The notes: generated from the sequence alone by a model not told the origin. Counted from the first letter of the stretch, positions 1 through 7,060 are shown. The stretch: DNA of 11,712 nucleotides from Synergistaceae bacterium (GCA_031290815.1 JAISLO010000007.1:1-11712); one strand, 5' to 3'. Numbers and translations: made by a program.

Positions 1-81
1 GACGACAAACACACAAACAATCACTGCCCTTGACCCCATTGACATGAATCTTTCGAGGCCGTCAAATTCAATTCTCTTCAT
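1..81 (-). CDS. N-terminal 27 codons of an unidentified protein, cut by the window edge
   Basis: An ATG at 81 (minus strand) opens a frame with no stop up to the window edge. It begins MKRIEFDGLERFMSMG and continues into the hydrophobic run RAVIVCVFVV, which could be the start of a membrane segment or a late signal anchor. A strong Shine-Dalgarno AGGAG lies at 93-89, 7 nt before the ATG, and an extended -10 promoter lies about 100 nt further upstream. Those signals are why I call it despite its short visible length. The family cannot be identified from 27 residues. It diverges from the PNPOx-like gene. Confidence 0.6.
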   Translation of the reverse strand, partial: MKRIEFDGLERFMSMGSRAVIVCVFVV

Positions 82-187
82 TCGCACACTCCTAACAAGA
101 TATGATTTGCTTTTGGTAAATTCGGAACGCTGATTTTCGGTACACCCCTCATGAAAGGACGAGACCTCAGACCATCTTTGACTTAGG

Positions 188-216
188 ATTATACCACGTA
201 TGAATAATTGTCAGAA
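188..216 (-). promoter_or_regulatory. Promoter for the minus-strand gene at the left edge
   Basis: Minus strand: a perfect TATAAT at 193-188 is preceded by TGG, giving an extended -10 (TGnTATAAT). A weak -35 TTCTGA lies at 216-211 with 17 bp spacing; CTGACA at 214-209 with 15 bp is an alternative. Transcription would begin near 181, leaving a leader of about 100 nt before the ATG at 81. I see no convincing riboswitch or terminator in that leader. Confidence 0.55.
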
Positions 217-218
217 GT

Positions 219-248
219 TTGGTGAGCCGGCCTTGGCTGAGTTATAAT
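219..248 (+). promoter_or_regulatory. Promoter for the PNPOx-like gene
   Basis: TTGGTG (219-224), an 18 bp spacer and a perfect TATAAT (243-248). A second overlapping TATAAT lies at 249-254 but has no matching -35. Transcription would start after the ATG at 253, which argues that the ATG at 289 is the real start. It is back to back with the minus-strand promoter at 188-216. Confidence 0.5.
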
Positions 249-288
249 TATAATGTTCTATATCTATCGAGTACAGGGGGTATGTATT

Positions 289-687
289 ATGAAGCAGGTA
301 GTTTCTCTACTCAACGAAGCGGGCGTGTTTTATCTCGCCACTGTCGAAAACAGACAGCCCAGGGTCCGGCCGTTTGGTTTCGTCATGGAGTATGACGGCA
401 GAATATACTTCACGACAGGAAACAAGAAGAACGTTTACAAGCAGCTCCAGAAAAACCCAAAAATCGAGATATCGGCAATGCTGAAGAATGACAGATGGAT
501 CAGGGTGAATGGCGAAGCGGTCTTCGACGGGCTGGCCGATGCCAAGAAGAAGGCGTTCGAAATATACCCCGACTTCAGAAAACTGTATCAATCCCCAGAC
601 AATCCGGCCTTCGAGGTCTTCTATCTAAAGGAACCGACGGCGGTCATCTATGATTCGCCCGGCGAGGAACCGAAGAAGATATTGTAA
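289..687 (+). CDS. Pyridoxamine 5'-phosphate oxidase-like (split-barrel flavin-binding) protein
   Basis: 132 aa from the ATG at 289. An in-frame ATG exists at 253, but it lies inside the promoter -10 and has no ribosome site; the ATG at 289 has AGGGGG at 275-280, 8 nt upstream. The protein has the look of the small single-domain PNPOx-like family: an N-terminal helix, then LATVENRQPRVRPFGFV (about residues 17-33), a strand with IYFTTGNKKNVYKQLQKNP, then IEISAM and WIRVNGEAVF. Such proteins form dimeric split barrels and usually bind FMN, sometimes F420 or heme; the exact substrate is usually unknown. Nothing in the sequence specifies a reaction. It has its own promoter and is separated from pyrR by about 400 bp with the pyr promoter in between, so it is probably not part of the pyr operon. 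Confidence 0.8.
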   Translation: MKQVVSLLNEAGVFYLATVENRQPRVRPFGFVMEYDGRIYFTTGNKKNVYKQLQKNPKIEISAMLKNDRWIRVNGEAVFDGLADAKKKAFEIYPDFRKLYQSPDNPAFEVFYLKEPTAVIYDSPGEEPKKIL

Positions 688-693
688 CAAACC

Positions 694-820
694 GGGCAAC
701 GGCAGAGTCGGCATCCGTATGTTTTCCACCTGAGCTGGAGGAACGTGGGATCGAGGCTGTAATTCCTCCTCGCAGCAATCGTAAGAACCCAGGGAGCCTG
801 TCGGACGCAGCAACGCTTGC
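694..820 (+). ncRNA. Possible structured RNA in the gap before pyrR (weakly 6S-like)
   Basis: The 688-878 gap has no credible gene on either strand. By hand it folds as a long irregular hairpin: GCAACG (696-701) with CGcTTGC (814-820); GCATCCG (711-717) with CGGACGC (802-808, one A-C mismatch); and an apical stem CGAGG (752-756) with CCTCG (768-772). The middle is largely unpaired, or holds a local hairpin (TTCC/GGAA around TGAGCT, 724-743). This rod-with-central-bubble layout, a CCTGAGC on the 5' side (729-735) and AGCCTG before the closing stem on the 3' side (795-800), recall 6S RNA. At about 127 nt it is short for 6S, no clear promoter or terminator flanks it, and the strand is a guess. 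Confidence 0.22.
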
Positions 821-878
821 ACTGCATATTGGAGTTCATTCTTTCTTTTGTGATATATGACAAGAACAACGCGCCTTA

Positions 879-907
879 TGGACAAGGGGGGCGGAGGATG
901 ATAAAAT
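879..907 (+). promoter_or_regulatory. Promoter of the pyr operon
   Basis: TGGACA (879-884) and TAAAAT (902-907) with exactly 17 bp between them; each box has one mismatch to the sigma-70 consensus. The start would be near 913-915, about 15 nt before the PyrR-binding loop, so the whole attenuator lies in the leader transcript. Confidence 0.6.
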
Positions 908-928
908 CTCCAAGGTTCAAGGTTGCGT

Positions 929-965
929 CCTTTAATCCGGCTCAGAGAGGCCGGAAAGGCGGCGG
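929..965 (+). promoter_or_regulatory. PyrR-binding loop (anti-antiterminator) and overlapping antiterminator arm
   Basis: The RNA folds as a stem CCUUU (929-933) with AAAGG (955-959), an AAU internal bulge, an upper stem CCGG (937-940) with CCGG (951-954), and the loop CUCAGAGAGG (941-950). The CAGAGAGG loop over a purine-bulged stem is the hallmark of the PyrR recognition element in Bacillus-type pyr leaders. GGCGGCGG (958-965) can pair over all 8 positions, with G-U wobbles, to CUGUCGUC (1007-1014), the 5' arm of the terminator. That pairing would make an antiterminator that excludes both the terminator and the binding loop. Inference: PyrR loaded with UMP stabilises the loop, frees the terminator and turns the operon off. 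Confidence 0.8.
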
Positions 966-1004
966 TGAATGTTTAATTCACTGTTAACAGCGGGGAATTT
1001 TCTG

Positions 1005-1036
1005 CCCTGTCGTCGTAGGACGGCAGGGTTTTTTTT
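1005..1036 (+). terminator. Intrinsic terminator (attenuator) of the pyr leader
   Basis: CCCTGTCGTC (1005-1014) pairs with GACGGCAGGG (1019-1028) over 10 bp with a single G-U, loop GTAG, followed by eight T residues (1029-1036). It sits between the PyrR-binding loop and pyrR, so it is a regulated leader terminator rather than the end of an upstream gene. Confidence 0.88.
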
Positions 1037-1089
1037 GCCCTTGCGCGCCTTCGGACGCCGCGGTCTCAAACCGGAAAGGAGTGGTTTTC

Positions 1090-1638
1090 GTGAAGGAAAA
1101 GGCTCACATAATGGATGAGCAGGCGATGACCAGGGCGATGCACCGTATCTCTCACGAGATCATCGAGAGGAACAAGGGCACGTCGAACATCGCGCTCATC
1201 GGAATACAACGGAGGGGGGTCCCCATAGCCAGGCTGCTCGCGGAGCACATAGGGCAGGTTGAGAAAACGACCATCCAGGTCGGAACCCTCGACATCACCT
1301 TTTACCGCGACGACCTGTCGCTCTTGGCCGAACACCCCGTGCTGAACGGAACAGACATACCGTTCAACATAACCGACAGGGACATCGTGCTCGTTGACGA
1401 CGTTCTATATACCGGCCGCACTACGAGGGCCGCGATGGACGCCATAATGGAGGTGGGCCGCGCCCGGACCATACAGCTCGCCGTGCTGATAGACAGGGGG
1501 CACAGGGAGCTGCCAATACGAGCCGACTTCGTCGGAAAGAACGTGCCGACGTCCAAGAGCGAGATGATAGCGGTCAGGATCGCGCCTTTCGACAGCGTGA
1601 ACAACGTCGTGGTCATGGACCTGAGCGAAGGAGGCTAG
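1090..1638 (+). CDS. pyrR: PyrR bifunctional pyr operon attenuation protein / uracil phosphoribosyltransferase
   Basis: 182 aa, close to the 181 of B. subtilis PyrR. I place the start at the GTG at 1090: AAAGGAG (1075-1081) lies 8 nt upstream, and the resulting N-terminus (M)KEKAHIMDEQAM lines up residue for residue with the Bacillus protein. A GTG at 1081 overlaps that ribosome site and is unlikely. The PRPP-binding signature IVLVDDVLYTGRT is at about residues 99-111. DITFYRDDLS, DRGHRELPIRADFVGKN and PTSKSE are other conserved PyrR blocks. PyrR binds the leader RNA loop at 929-959 in a UMP-dependent way and also has UPRTase activity in studied members. It is the first gene of the operon it controls; pyrB follows after 4 bp. 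Confidence 0.96.
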   Translation: MKEKAHIMDEQAMTRAMHRISHEIIERNKGTSNIALIGIQRRGVPIARLLAEHIGQVEKTTIQVGTLDITFYRDDLSLLAEHPVLNGTDIPFNITDRDIVLVDDVLYTGRTTRAAMDAIMEVGRARTIQLAVLIDRGHRELPIRADFVGKNVPTSKSEMIAVRIAPFDSVNNVVVMDLSEGG

Positions 1639-1642
1639 CGCG

Positions 1643-2584
1643 ATGCTGAGATCGAAGGACTTGCTGGGCCTCCGTGACACGAGCGCGGAGGAAATCCACG
1701 AGATACTGAACACGGCTGAGCTGATGAAGGTAGTCATCTCATCGAACAACAAGAAGACCCCGCACCTCCAGGGCCGGTCGATAATAACGGTGTTCTACGA
1801 GAACAGCACGCGCACGAGGATGTCGTTCGAGCTGGCGTGCAAGTACATGTCTGGCACGGCGTCCAGCGTGTCGGCGTCGGCCTCCAGCGTCGCGAAGGGA
1901 GAGACACTGATCGACACGGCCCGCACGCTGGACGTCATGGGGACGGACGTGATGATACTGCGTCACCCGATGTCCGGCGCGCCTCATCTCATGGCGAAGT
2001 TCGTCAAGGCGGCCGTGATAAACGCTGGCGACGGCATCAACGAACACCCGACTCAGGCGCTGCTGGACATGTTCACGATGAGGGAGAAGCTCGGGGGGAT
2101 CAAGGGCCTTAGGGTCGCCATCGTAGGGGATATCACCCACAGCAGGGTGGCGCGGTCCAATATCTACGGCCTCACCAAGATGGGCGCAAGCGTCGTCGTC
2201 TCGGGCCCTCCCACCCTCCTGCCGCCGGATCTCGGCTCGCTCGGAGTGGACGTGACGGACAGGGTAGACGACGCGGTGAGGGGCGCGGACGTCGTAATGG
2301 CTCTTCGTATTCAGCTCGAACGCCAGAAGAAGGGGCTCTTTCCGTCGATCAGGGAATATCACAAATTCTTCGGACTGACGGAAGAAAGAACCGCCCTTGC
2401 CCGCAAGGGGGCGCTCGTCATGCACCCAGGGCCGGTCAACAGGGGCGTCGAGATAGCGACCGAGACGGCGGACTCGCCGGAGTCGGTGATAGACGAGCAG
2501 GTGACCAACGGAGTGGCGGTCCGCATGGCGCTGCTCTTCCTGTTGACGAGGCAGAAGCCCGAGGTTGGAGGTATAAGGATATGA
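1643..2584 (+). CDS. pyrB: Aspartate carbamoyltransferase catalytic subunit
   Basis: 313 aa, full length for the family. It condenses carbamoyl phosphate with L-aspartate, the first committed step of UMP synthesis. Carbamoyl-phosphate site residues are visible: STRTR at 55-59, the SxxxKGE loop with K85, and HPTQ at 135-138. LRIQLERQ near 221 and HPGPVNRGVE at 261-270 bind aspartate and carbamoyl phosphate. The HPGPVNRG form is the Bacillus-like variant. No pyrI regulatory gene is adjacent, so the enzyme is probably an unregulated trimer or associates with DHOase, and control comes through the PyrR leader. Ribosome site AAGGAGG (1628-1634) is 8 nt before the ATG, inside the end of pyrR. The stop overlaps the pyrC start (ATGA). 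Confidence 0.97.
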   Translation: MLRSKDLLGLRDTSAEEIHEILNTAELMKVVISSNNKKTPHLQGRSIITVFYENSTRTRMSFELACKYMSGTASSVSASASSVAKGETLIDTARTLDVMGTDVMILRHPMSGAPHLMAKFVKAAVINAGDGINEHPTQALLDMFTMREKLGGIKGLRVAIVGDITHSRVARSNIYGLTKMGASVVVSGPPTLLPPDLGSLGVDVTDRVDDAVRGADVVMALRIQLERQKKGLFPSIREYHKFFGLTEERTALARKGALVMHPGPVNRGVEIATETADSPESVIDEQVTNGVAVRMALLFLLTRQKPEVGGIRI

Positions 2585-3867
2585 ACGGGAAAAACATTTA
2601 TCTGATCAAGGGCGGGGATGTCTTCTCCGGCGGGGAGACGAAAAAACGAGACGTGCTGATCAGGGACGGCGTCATAGAGGCCATTGGAGAGGGGCTGGAG
2701 TGTCCGGAGGCTGAGGTCGTGGACGCGCCGGGGATGTGGATCGTTCCCGGACTGGTCGACATCCACTGTCACCTCCGCGAACCAGGGTTCGAGTACAAGG
2801 AGGACATAGCGAGCGGGTCCGCCGCGGCCGCCGCGGGCGGATTCACTACGGTCTGCTGCATGGCGAACACCGATCCGGTGAACGACAACGCCGTCGTCAC
2901 GAGGTACATAAAAGAGAGGGCGCGCGAGGTCGGGATCGTCCGGGTGCGCCCGGTCGCGGCCCTGACGAAGGGGCTCCGCGGCGAGGAGCTGACGGAGGCG
3001 GGAGAACTCGCCGAGGCAGGAGCCGTCGCCCTCTCCGACGACGGACGGTCCGTTCGGAACGCTCACAGGATGAGGCTTGCCCTGAGCTACGCAAAGCGTT
3101 TCGGCCTGAGGGTGATATCTCACCCCGAGGACACGGACCTCGTGAACGAGGGGGTCATGAACGAGGGGTACTGGTCGACCGCGCTCGGCCTCCCCGGGAT
3201 CACGAGGGCGGCGGAGGAGACCGTCATAGTCCGCGACATCATGCTCGCCGCCCTGGAGGACACGTGCATCCACATAGCTCACGTGTCGACCGCCGGAGGC
3301 GCCGAGATCATCCGCGAGGCGAAGCGCAGGGGCGTCCGCGTAACCTGCGAGACGGCGCCTCACTACATTTACGCCACCGACGAGATGGTGAAGGAGTACG
3401 ACAGCAACACCAAGGTCAACCCTCCCCTTCGCACGGAAGCCGACAGAGCCGCCCTGATAGAGGCGCTGCTCGACGGGACGATAGACTGCATCGCTACCGA
3501 TCACGCACCACACCACCTGGACGACAAGAGGGCGGAGTACGCGATCGCCTCGAACGGAATATCGGGGTTCGAGACGGCGTTCGCCATCTGCTGGACAGCC
3601 CTGGTCAAACCCGGACACATGACGCCAGAGACCCTTATAACCAAGATGACCTCAGCCCCGGCCGACATACTGGGGCTCGACGCCGGGAGGCTGGAACAGG
3701 GACTGGCGGCGGACCTGGCCGTGATAGACACCGGCGCGGAGTGGACGGTGGATCCGTCGAAGTTCGCCAGCAGGGGTAAGAACACGCCGTTCGCCGGGCA
3801 CGTTCTGACGGGCCTGGTGAAGCGCACGTTCTGCGGCGGCAGGCCCGTGTACGCGGCAGACGAATGA
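2581..3867 (+). CDS. pyrC: Dihydroorotase (type I, zinc amidohydrolase)
   Basis: 428 aa; cyclises carbamoyl aspartate to dihydroorotate. Metal ligands of the amidohydrolase barrel are all present: DIHCHLREPG (H62, H64), ALSDDG (D153/D154), SHPED (H181), HIAHVST (H231, H234) and the catalytic aspartate D307 in TDHAPHH. The length and the HxHxREPG motif with an aspartate-bearing SDDG place it in the long type I class found in Bacillus and Aquifex rather than the short E. coli type. The C-terminal strand region (PFAGHVLTG) closes the beta-sandwich. It starts at ATG 2581 in a 4 bp ATGA overlap with pyrB, with GGAGG at 2567-2571, and ends in another ATGA overlap with pyrF. Confidence 0.97.
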   Translation: MNGKNIYLIKGGDVFSGGETKKRDVLIRDGVIEAIGEGLECPEAEVVDAPGMWIVPGLVDIHCHLREPGFEYKEDIASGSAAAAAGGFTTVCCMANTDPVNDNAVVTRYIKERAREVGIVRVRPVAALTKGLRGEELTEAGELAEAGAVALSDDGRSVRNAHRMRLALSYAKRFGLRVISHPEDTDLVNEGVMNEGYWSTALGLPGITRAAEETVIVRDIMLAALEDTCIHIAHVSTAGGAEIIREAKRRGVRVTCETAPHYIYATDEMVKEYDSNTKVNPPLRTEADRAALIEALLDGTIDCIATDHAPHHLDDKRAEYAIASNGISGFETAFAICWTALVKPGHMTPETLITKMTSAPADILGLDAGRLEQGLAADLAVIDTGAEWTVDPSKFASRGKNTPFAGHVLTGLVKRTFCGGRPVYAADE

Positions 3868-4757
3868 AAGGGATAGACAGGCTGATCGAGGCGGTTCGAG
3901 CCTCCGGCAACCCCAGCGCGATCGGGCTCGACACGAGATATGAGTACATACCTGAGAATTTCGCGGTCCTGCACTCCGATGGAGGAAGGGCCGGCGCGAT
4001 ATACGAGTTCAACGCGCGCCTGCTGAGGGGGCTCAGGGACATCATCCCTTGCGTCAAGATACAGGCCGCTTACTACGAGATGCTCGGACCGGATGGGATG
4101 ACCTGCATGGCCAGGACGATAGACGAGGCCCGCAGCCTCGACTATGTCGTCATCGTCGACGCGAAACGAGGCGACATAGGCGCGACGGCGGAGGCCTACT
4201 CAGCGGCGTACCTGGGGAAGGACGCCCCGTTCCGGGCCGATTTCCTGACGGTCAACCCTTATTTCGGGCTGGACGGCATCGAACCGTTCGTCCGCGATTG
4301 CGCCGAAAACGAGCGGGGAATATTCGTCCTGGTCAAGACCTCCAATCCATCCGGGCGCGAACTTCAGGACTTGACGCTCGCAGGCGGACGTCCCATGTAC
4401 GAACTCCTGGCCGGCATGGTCTCAGAGTGGGGGAAGTCCCTCGTAGGAGACGAGGGGTACAGCTCCGTGGGGGCCGTCGTAGGAGCCACGTATCCCGTTC
4501 AGGGCGCGAACCTCAGAAAGATCATGCCGCGTACTTTCTTCCTGCTCCCAGGTTACGGGGCCCAGGGAGCGAAGGCCTCCGACATCGCTGGGTGCTTCGA
4601 CGCATCCGGAGGCGGCGCGATCGTGGCCGCGTCGCGAAGCCTGATATGCGCGCACAAGAAGAAGGCCACAGACGACTTCGTACAGGCCGCGAGGGATGAG
4701 GCGCTGAACATGAGGGACCAGTTGTCCGGGGCGATAAGACATGCGCGGCCGGGCTGA
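3864..4757 (+). CDS. pyrF: Orotidine 5'-phosphate decarboxylase (type 2, long form)
   Basis: 297 aa; decarboxylates OMP to UMP, the last step of the pathway. The catalytic DAKRGDIG is at 99-106, with K101 and D104. Other barrel blocks are IGLDTRYEYIP (20-30), LTVNPYFGLDGIEPF (128-142), VLVKTSNPSG (155-164), GAVVGATYP (203-211) and FLLPGYGAQGA (226-236). Length and motifs fit the long subfamily 2 seen in mycobacteria and others, not the roughly 240 aa Bacillus or E. coli type. There is no good ribosome site before ATG 3864; translation is probably coupled to pyrC through the ATGA overlap. It lies between pyrC and pyrK, whereas in Bacillus pyrF follows pyrD. Confidence 0.95.
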   Translation: MKGIDRLIEAVRASGNPSAIGLDTRYEYIPENFAVLHSDGGRAGAIYEFNARLLRGLRDIIPCVKIQAAYYEMLGPDGMTCMARTIDEARSLDYVVIVDAKRGDIGATAEAYSAAYLGKDAPFRADFLTVNPYFGLDGIEPFVRDCAENERGIFVLVKTSNPSGRELQDLTLAGGRPMYELLAGMVSEWGKSLVGDEGYSSVGAVVGATYPVQGANLRKIMPRTFFLLPGYGAQGAKASDIAGCFDASGGGAIVAASRSLICAHKKKATDDFVQAARDEALNMRDQLSGAIRHARPG

Positions 4758-5517
4758 GGACTTGCTCGCCGCCGTAAAATCATCCAGGACGCTCGCGCCC
4801 GGCGTGACGGAGATAGAACTCGAACTGCCGGGCGGAGTCGAGCCTCGCCCCGGACAATTTCTCCACATCTCGACGGGCGAGACGTTCTTGAGAAGGCCGT
4901 TCAGCATAGCCGGATTCGACAGATCCGCTGGAACCGTGAGGATCATCGTGCGCGACGTGGGCAGGGGAAGCCGGATAATCTCAGGCCTGCGCGCCGGAGA
5001 CAGGGTCAGGGCGCTGGCGCCGCTCGGCAATTCTTTTCCCATGGACGAGATAACGGGTCTCCTGGAGGCCGGCTCGGGCGTCTGGCTCGTGGGCGGCGGG
5101 ATTGGAATAGCGCCCCTGCTCTTCGCCGCGAGCGAGATCAGAGAAAAAGCTTTCAGGGTGGACAGTTTCATAGGATTCAGGGATAACCGAAGCGTGATCA
5201 AGGTCGAGGAATTCGAGGCGTGCGGGAACGTCTCGCTCTCCGTCGGCGGGCTGGTGACCGACGCCCTGGCACGGGCGATGGAGGGAGGCGTTCCGGGCCT
5301 CATACTCGCCTGCGGCCCGACTCCGATGCTTCGTGCGCTGAGGGAGATCTGCCTGGATCGAGGAATATCCGGTTATGTCTCGGCTGAGGAGCGCATGGGC
5401 TGCGGCATCGGGGCCTGTCTGGCGTGCGCCTGCCGGGCGAGCGATCGGGACGGCAGGGCGTACAGGAGGGTCTGCCGGGACGGTCCGGTATTTGGAATAT
5501 CGGAGGTGATTCTGTGA
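4741..5517 (+). CDS. pyrK: Dihydroorotate dehydrogenase electron-transfer subunit (FAD, [2Fe-2S])
   Basis: 258 aa; partner of PyrD in the NAD-dependent class 1B enzyme, passing electrons from the PyrD FMN to NAD+ through a 2Fe-2S cluster and FAD. FAD site RRPFS is at 51-55, with GNSFP following. The nucleotide loop VGGGIGIAPL starts at V117. ACGPTPM is the ferredoxin-reductase signature. Four cluster cysteines are present: C221, C226 and C229 in MGCGIGACLAC, and C245 in VCRDGPVF; spacing matches B. subtilis PyrK. The start overlaps the end of pyrF by 17 bp. An alternative slightly later start is not excluded, but no other ATG precedes the first strand. The stop overlaps the pyrD GTG. Confidence 0.95.
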   Translation: MRGRAEDLLAAVKSSRTLAPGVTEIELELPGGVEPRPGQFLHISTGETFLRRPFSIAGFDRSAGTVRIIVRDVGRGSRIISGLRAGDRVRALAPLGNSFPMDEITGLLEAGSGVWLVGGGIGIAPLLFAASEIREKAFRVDSFIGFRDNRSVIKVEEFEACGNVSLSVGGLVTDALARAMEGGVPGLILACGPTPMLRALREICLDRGISGYVSAEERMGCGIGACLACACRASDRDGRAYRRVCRDGPVFGISEVIL

Positions 5518-6440
5518 GGACCGAGCTGTGCGGAATAGAAATGAAAAACCCGTTGATCGCGGCTTCCGGAACGTTCGGCTTTGGGCGCGAGTTTGACGAG
5601 CTTTATGACATCTCCTGCTGGGGCGCTGTTTCGGTGAAGGGGCTCACCCTGCGTCCACGCGCGGGGAACCCGCCGGCGAGGATAGCCGAGACGGCGTCGG
5701 GCATGTTGAACAGCATCGGCCTTCAGAATCCCGGCGTCGACGCGTTCATCCGCGACGAACTTCCCTGGCTCGTGAGCCGGGGGATCCCCGTCATAGCGAA
5801 CGTGGCCGGATCGTCCGAGGATGAGTATGCCGAAGCGGTTCGAAGGCTCTCCGACGCGCCGGTCTCCATGATCGAGCTCAACATATCCTGTCCCAACGTA
5901 AAACACGGAGGCGTTCACTTCGGCACGTCGCCCGAGGCGGCGCGCGAGATAACGGCGAAGGCGAGGGCCTGTTGCAAACATCCCCTCATGGTGAAGCTGT
6001 CGCCCAACGTGAGTGACATCGCCGAGATAGCGAGGGCGGTTGAGGAGGCCGGAGCGGACGCCGTGAGCCTGATAAACACGATCACCGGCATGGCCATAGA
6101 TGCTGTGAGCAGGCGGCCCGTTCTCGCCAACATAACGGGGGGCCTTTCCGGGCCGGCGATAAAACCCGTCGCGCTGCGGATGGTCTGGCAGGCGGCCTCT
6201 GCGGTCAAAATTCCGGTCGTTGGCATGGGAGGCATAACGACGGCCGACGATGTCGCGCAGTTCATGATAGCCGGCGCAAGCGCCGTCATGATAGGCTCTG
6301 CGAACATCGCGGATCCTATGGCCGGCCCGAGGATCATAGCCGGCTTTGAACGCCGCCTGAGGGAGCTTGGAGCGGACGCCCCCGGAGATCTGGTGAGCTC
6401 TCTCAGGACGGATAATCCCACGGACGACGGCCGCATGTGA
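5514..6440 (+). CDS. pyrD: Dihydroorotate dehydrogenase catalytic subunit, class 1B
   Basis: 308 aa from the GTG at 5514. The frame stays open further upstream into pyrK, but the GTG has a near-perfect ribosome site GGAGGTGAT (5502-5510) and the N-terminus then matches family members, so the upstream ATG at 5424 is rejected. It oxidises dihydroorotate to orotate with FMN. Visible: NPLIAASGTFGFGREF (12-27), ETASGMLNSIGLQNPG (59-74), ANVAGS, and ELNISCPNVK with the catalytic base C126, which marks class 1 enzymes (class 2 uses serine). GGLSGPA and GMGGITTADD form the FMN phosphate site. Together with the adjacent pyrK this defines the NAD-linked soluble type. Confidence 0.96.
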   Translation: MRTELCGIEMKNPLIAASGTFGFGREFDELYDISCWGAVSVKGLTLRPRAGNPPARIAETASGMLNSIGLQNPGVDAFIRDELPWLVSRGIPVIANVAGSSEDEYAEAVRRLSDAPVSMIELNISCPNVKHGGVHFGTSPEAAREITAKARACCKHPLMVKLSPNVSDIAEIARAVEEAGADAVSLINTITGMAIDAVSRRPVLANITGGLSGPAIKPVALRMVWQAASAVKIPVVGMGGITTADDVAQFMIAGASAVMIGSANIADPMAGPRIIAGFERRLRELGADAPGDLVSSLRTDNPTDDGRM

Positions 6441-6487
6441 TATACTTCCACCGTTTATTCTGCCTTGACATGGAGGGATTGGCTTAA

Positions 6488-7060
6488 ATGGAGCCCGTTA
6501 ACGAAAAAGCCGCTGGGATACTAAAAAGATTGAACGTCCTGATGACGGGGCACTTCAGGCTGACGTCGGGATTGCACAGCGACAGATACATGCAGTGCGC
6601 CAAGCTGTTCGAAAACCCTGAGGAGAGCGCCGAGCTGTGTTACGACCTGTCGGGGAGGTTCTGCGACGTCGACTTGGTCGCCGGGCCAGCGATAGGGGGG
6701 ATAATCATGGCCTACGAAGTCGCCCGCGCCCTCGGCGTCCGAAATATCTTCGCCGAACGAGAGAACGGCAAGATGACGCTGCGCCGCGGTTTCTTAGCGT
6801 CGCCTGGGGAGAGGGTTCTGGTAGTGGAGGACGTGGTCACGACCGGGGGATCGGTCGAGGAGGTAATCGGCCTGATGCGCGGGTTCGGCGCGGAGATCGT
6901 CGGAGTGGGCGCGATCGTCGACCGCTCAGGGGGGCGGGCGTCGTTCGGCGTTCCGTTTCACGCGCTGGTCGTCATGGAGGCGACCTCATGGAAGGAAGAG
7001 GAATGCCCGCTCTGCCGCGATGGAATCCCTCTGACGAAACCCGGAAGCCGCCCAATATGA
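6488..7060 (+). CDS. pyrE: Orotate phosphoribosyltransferase
   Basis: 190 aa; joins orotate to PRPP to form OMP, the substrate of PyrF. The PRPP signature VLVVEDVVTTGGS is at 110-122, the flexible loop region FAERENGKMTLRRGF at 88-102, and the substrate block LTSGLHSDRY at 25-34. The C-terminal CPLCRDGIPLTKPGSR (from 173) is the cysteine-bearing tail found in the Thermus-like PyrE subfamily. An in-frame stop at 6485-6487 fixes the ATG at 6488. GGAGG lies at 6472-6476, a rather long 11 nt away. It follows pyrD by 47 bp, the only real gap in the operon, and faces purR with 40 bp between stop codons. No clear terminator is seen there. Confidence 0.95.
   Translation: MEPVNEKAAGILKRLNVLMTGHFRLTSGLHSDRYMQCAKLFENPEESAELCYDLSGRFCDVDLVAGPAIGGIIMAYEVARALGVRNIFAERENGKMTLRRGFLASPGERVLVVEDVVTTGGSVEEVIGLMRGFGAEIVGVGAIVDRSGGRASFGVPFHALVVMEATSWKEEECPLCRDGIPLTKPGSRPI

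Noticed and set aside
648..885. Minus-strand open frames of 73 and 86 codons in the gap before pyrR
   Set aside because: They overlap the end of the PNPOx-like gene, lack ribosome sites and show no family resemblance; the cysteines look incidental.
2359..3618. Long open frame (419 codons) antisense to pyrC, and similar long minus-strand frames under the pyr genes
   Set aside because: It overlies well-supported pyrB/pyrC coding sequence, and its translation is rich in Arg, Val and Gly with no recognisable domain, typical of antisense shadows in GC-rich DNA.
2736..3779. 347-codon alternate frame inside pyrC
   Set aside because: Translation is extremely arginine-rich and low in complexity; the main frame carries every dihydroorotase motif.
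6465..6493. TTGACA at 6465-6470 between pyrD and pyrE as a promoter for pyrE
   Set aside because: The -35 is perfect, but nothing resembling a -10 lies 16-18 bp away; the nearest (TTAAAT) is only 13 bp off and runs into the start codon. pyrE is more simply read as the operon's last gene.
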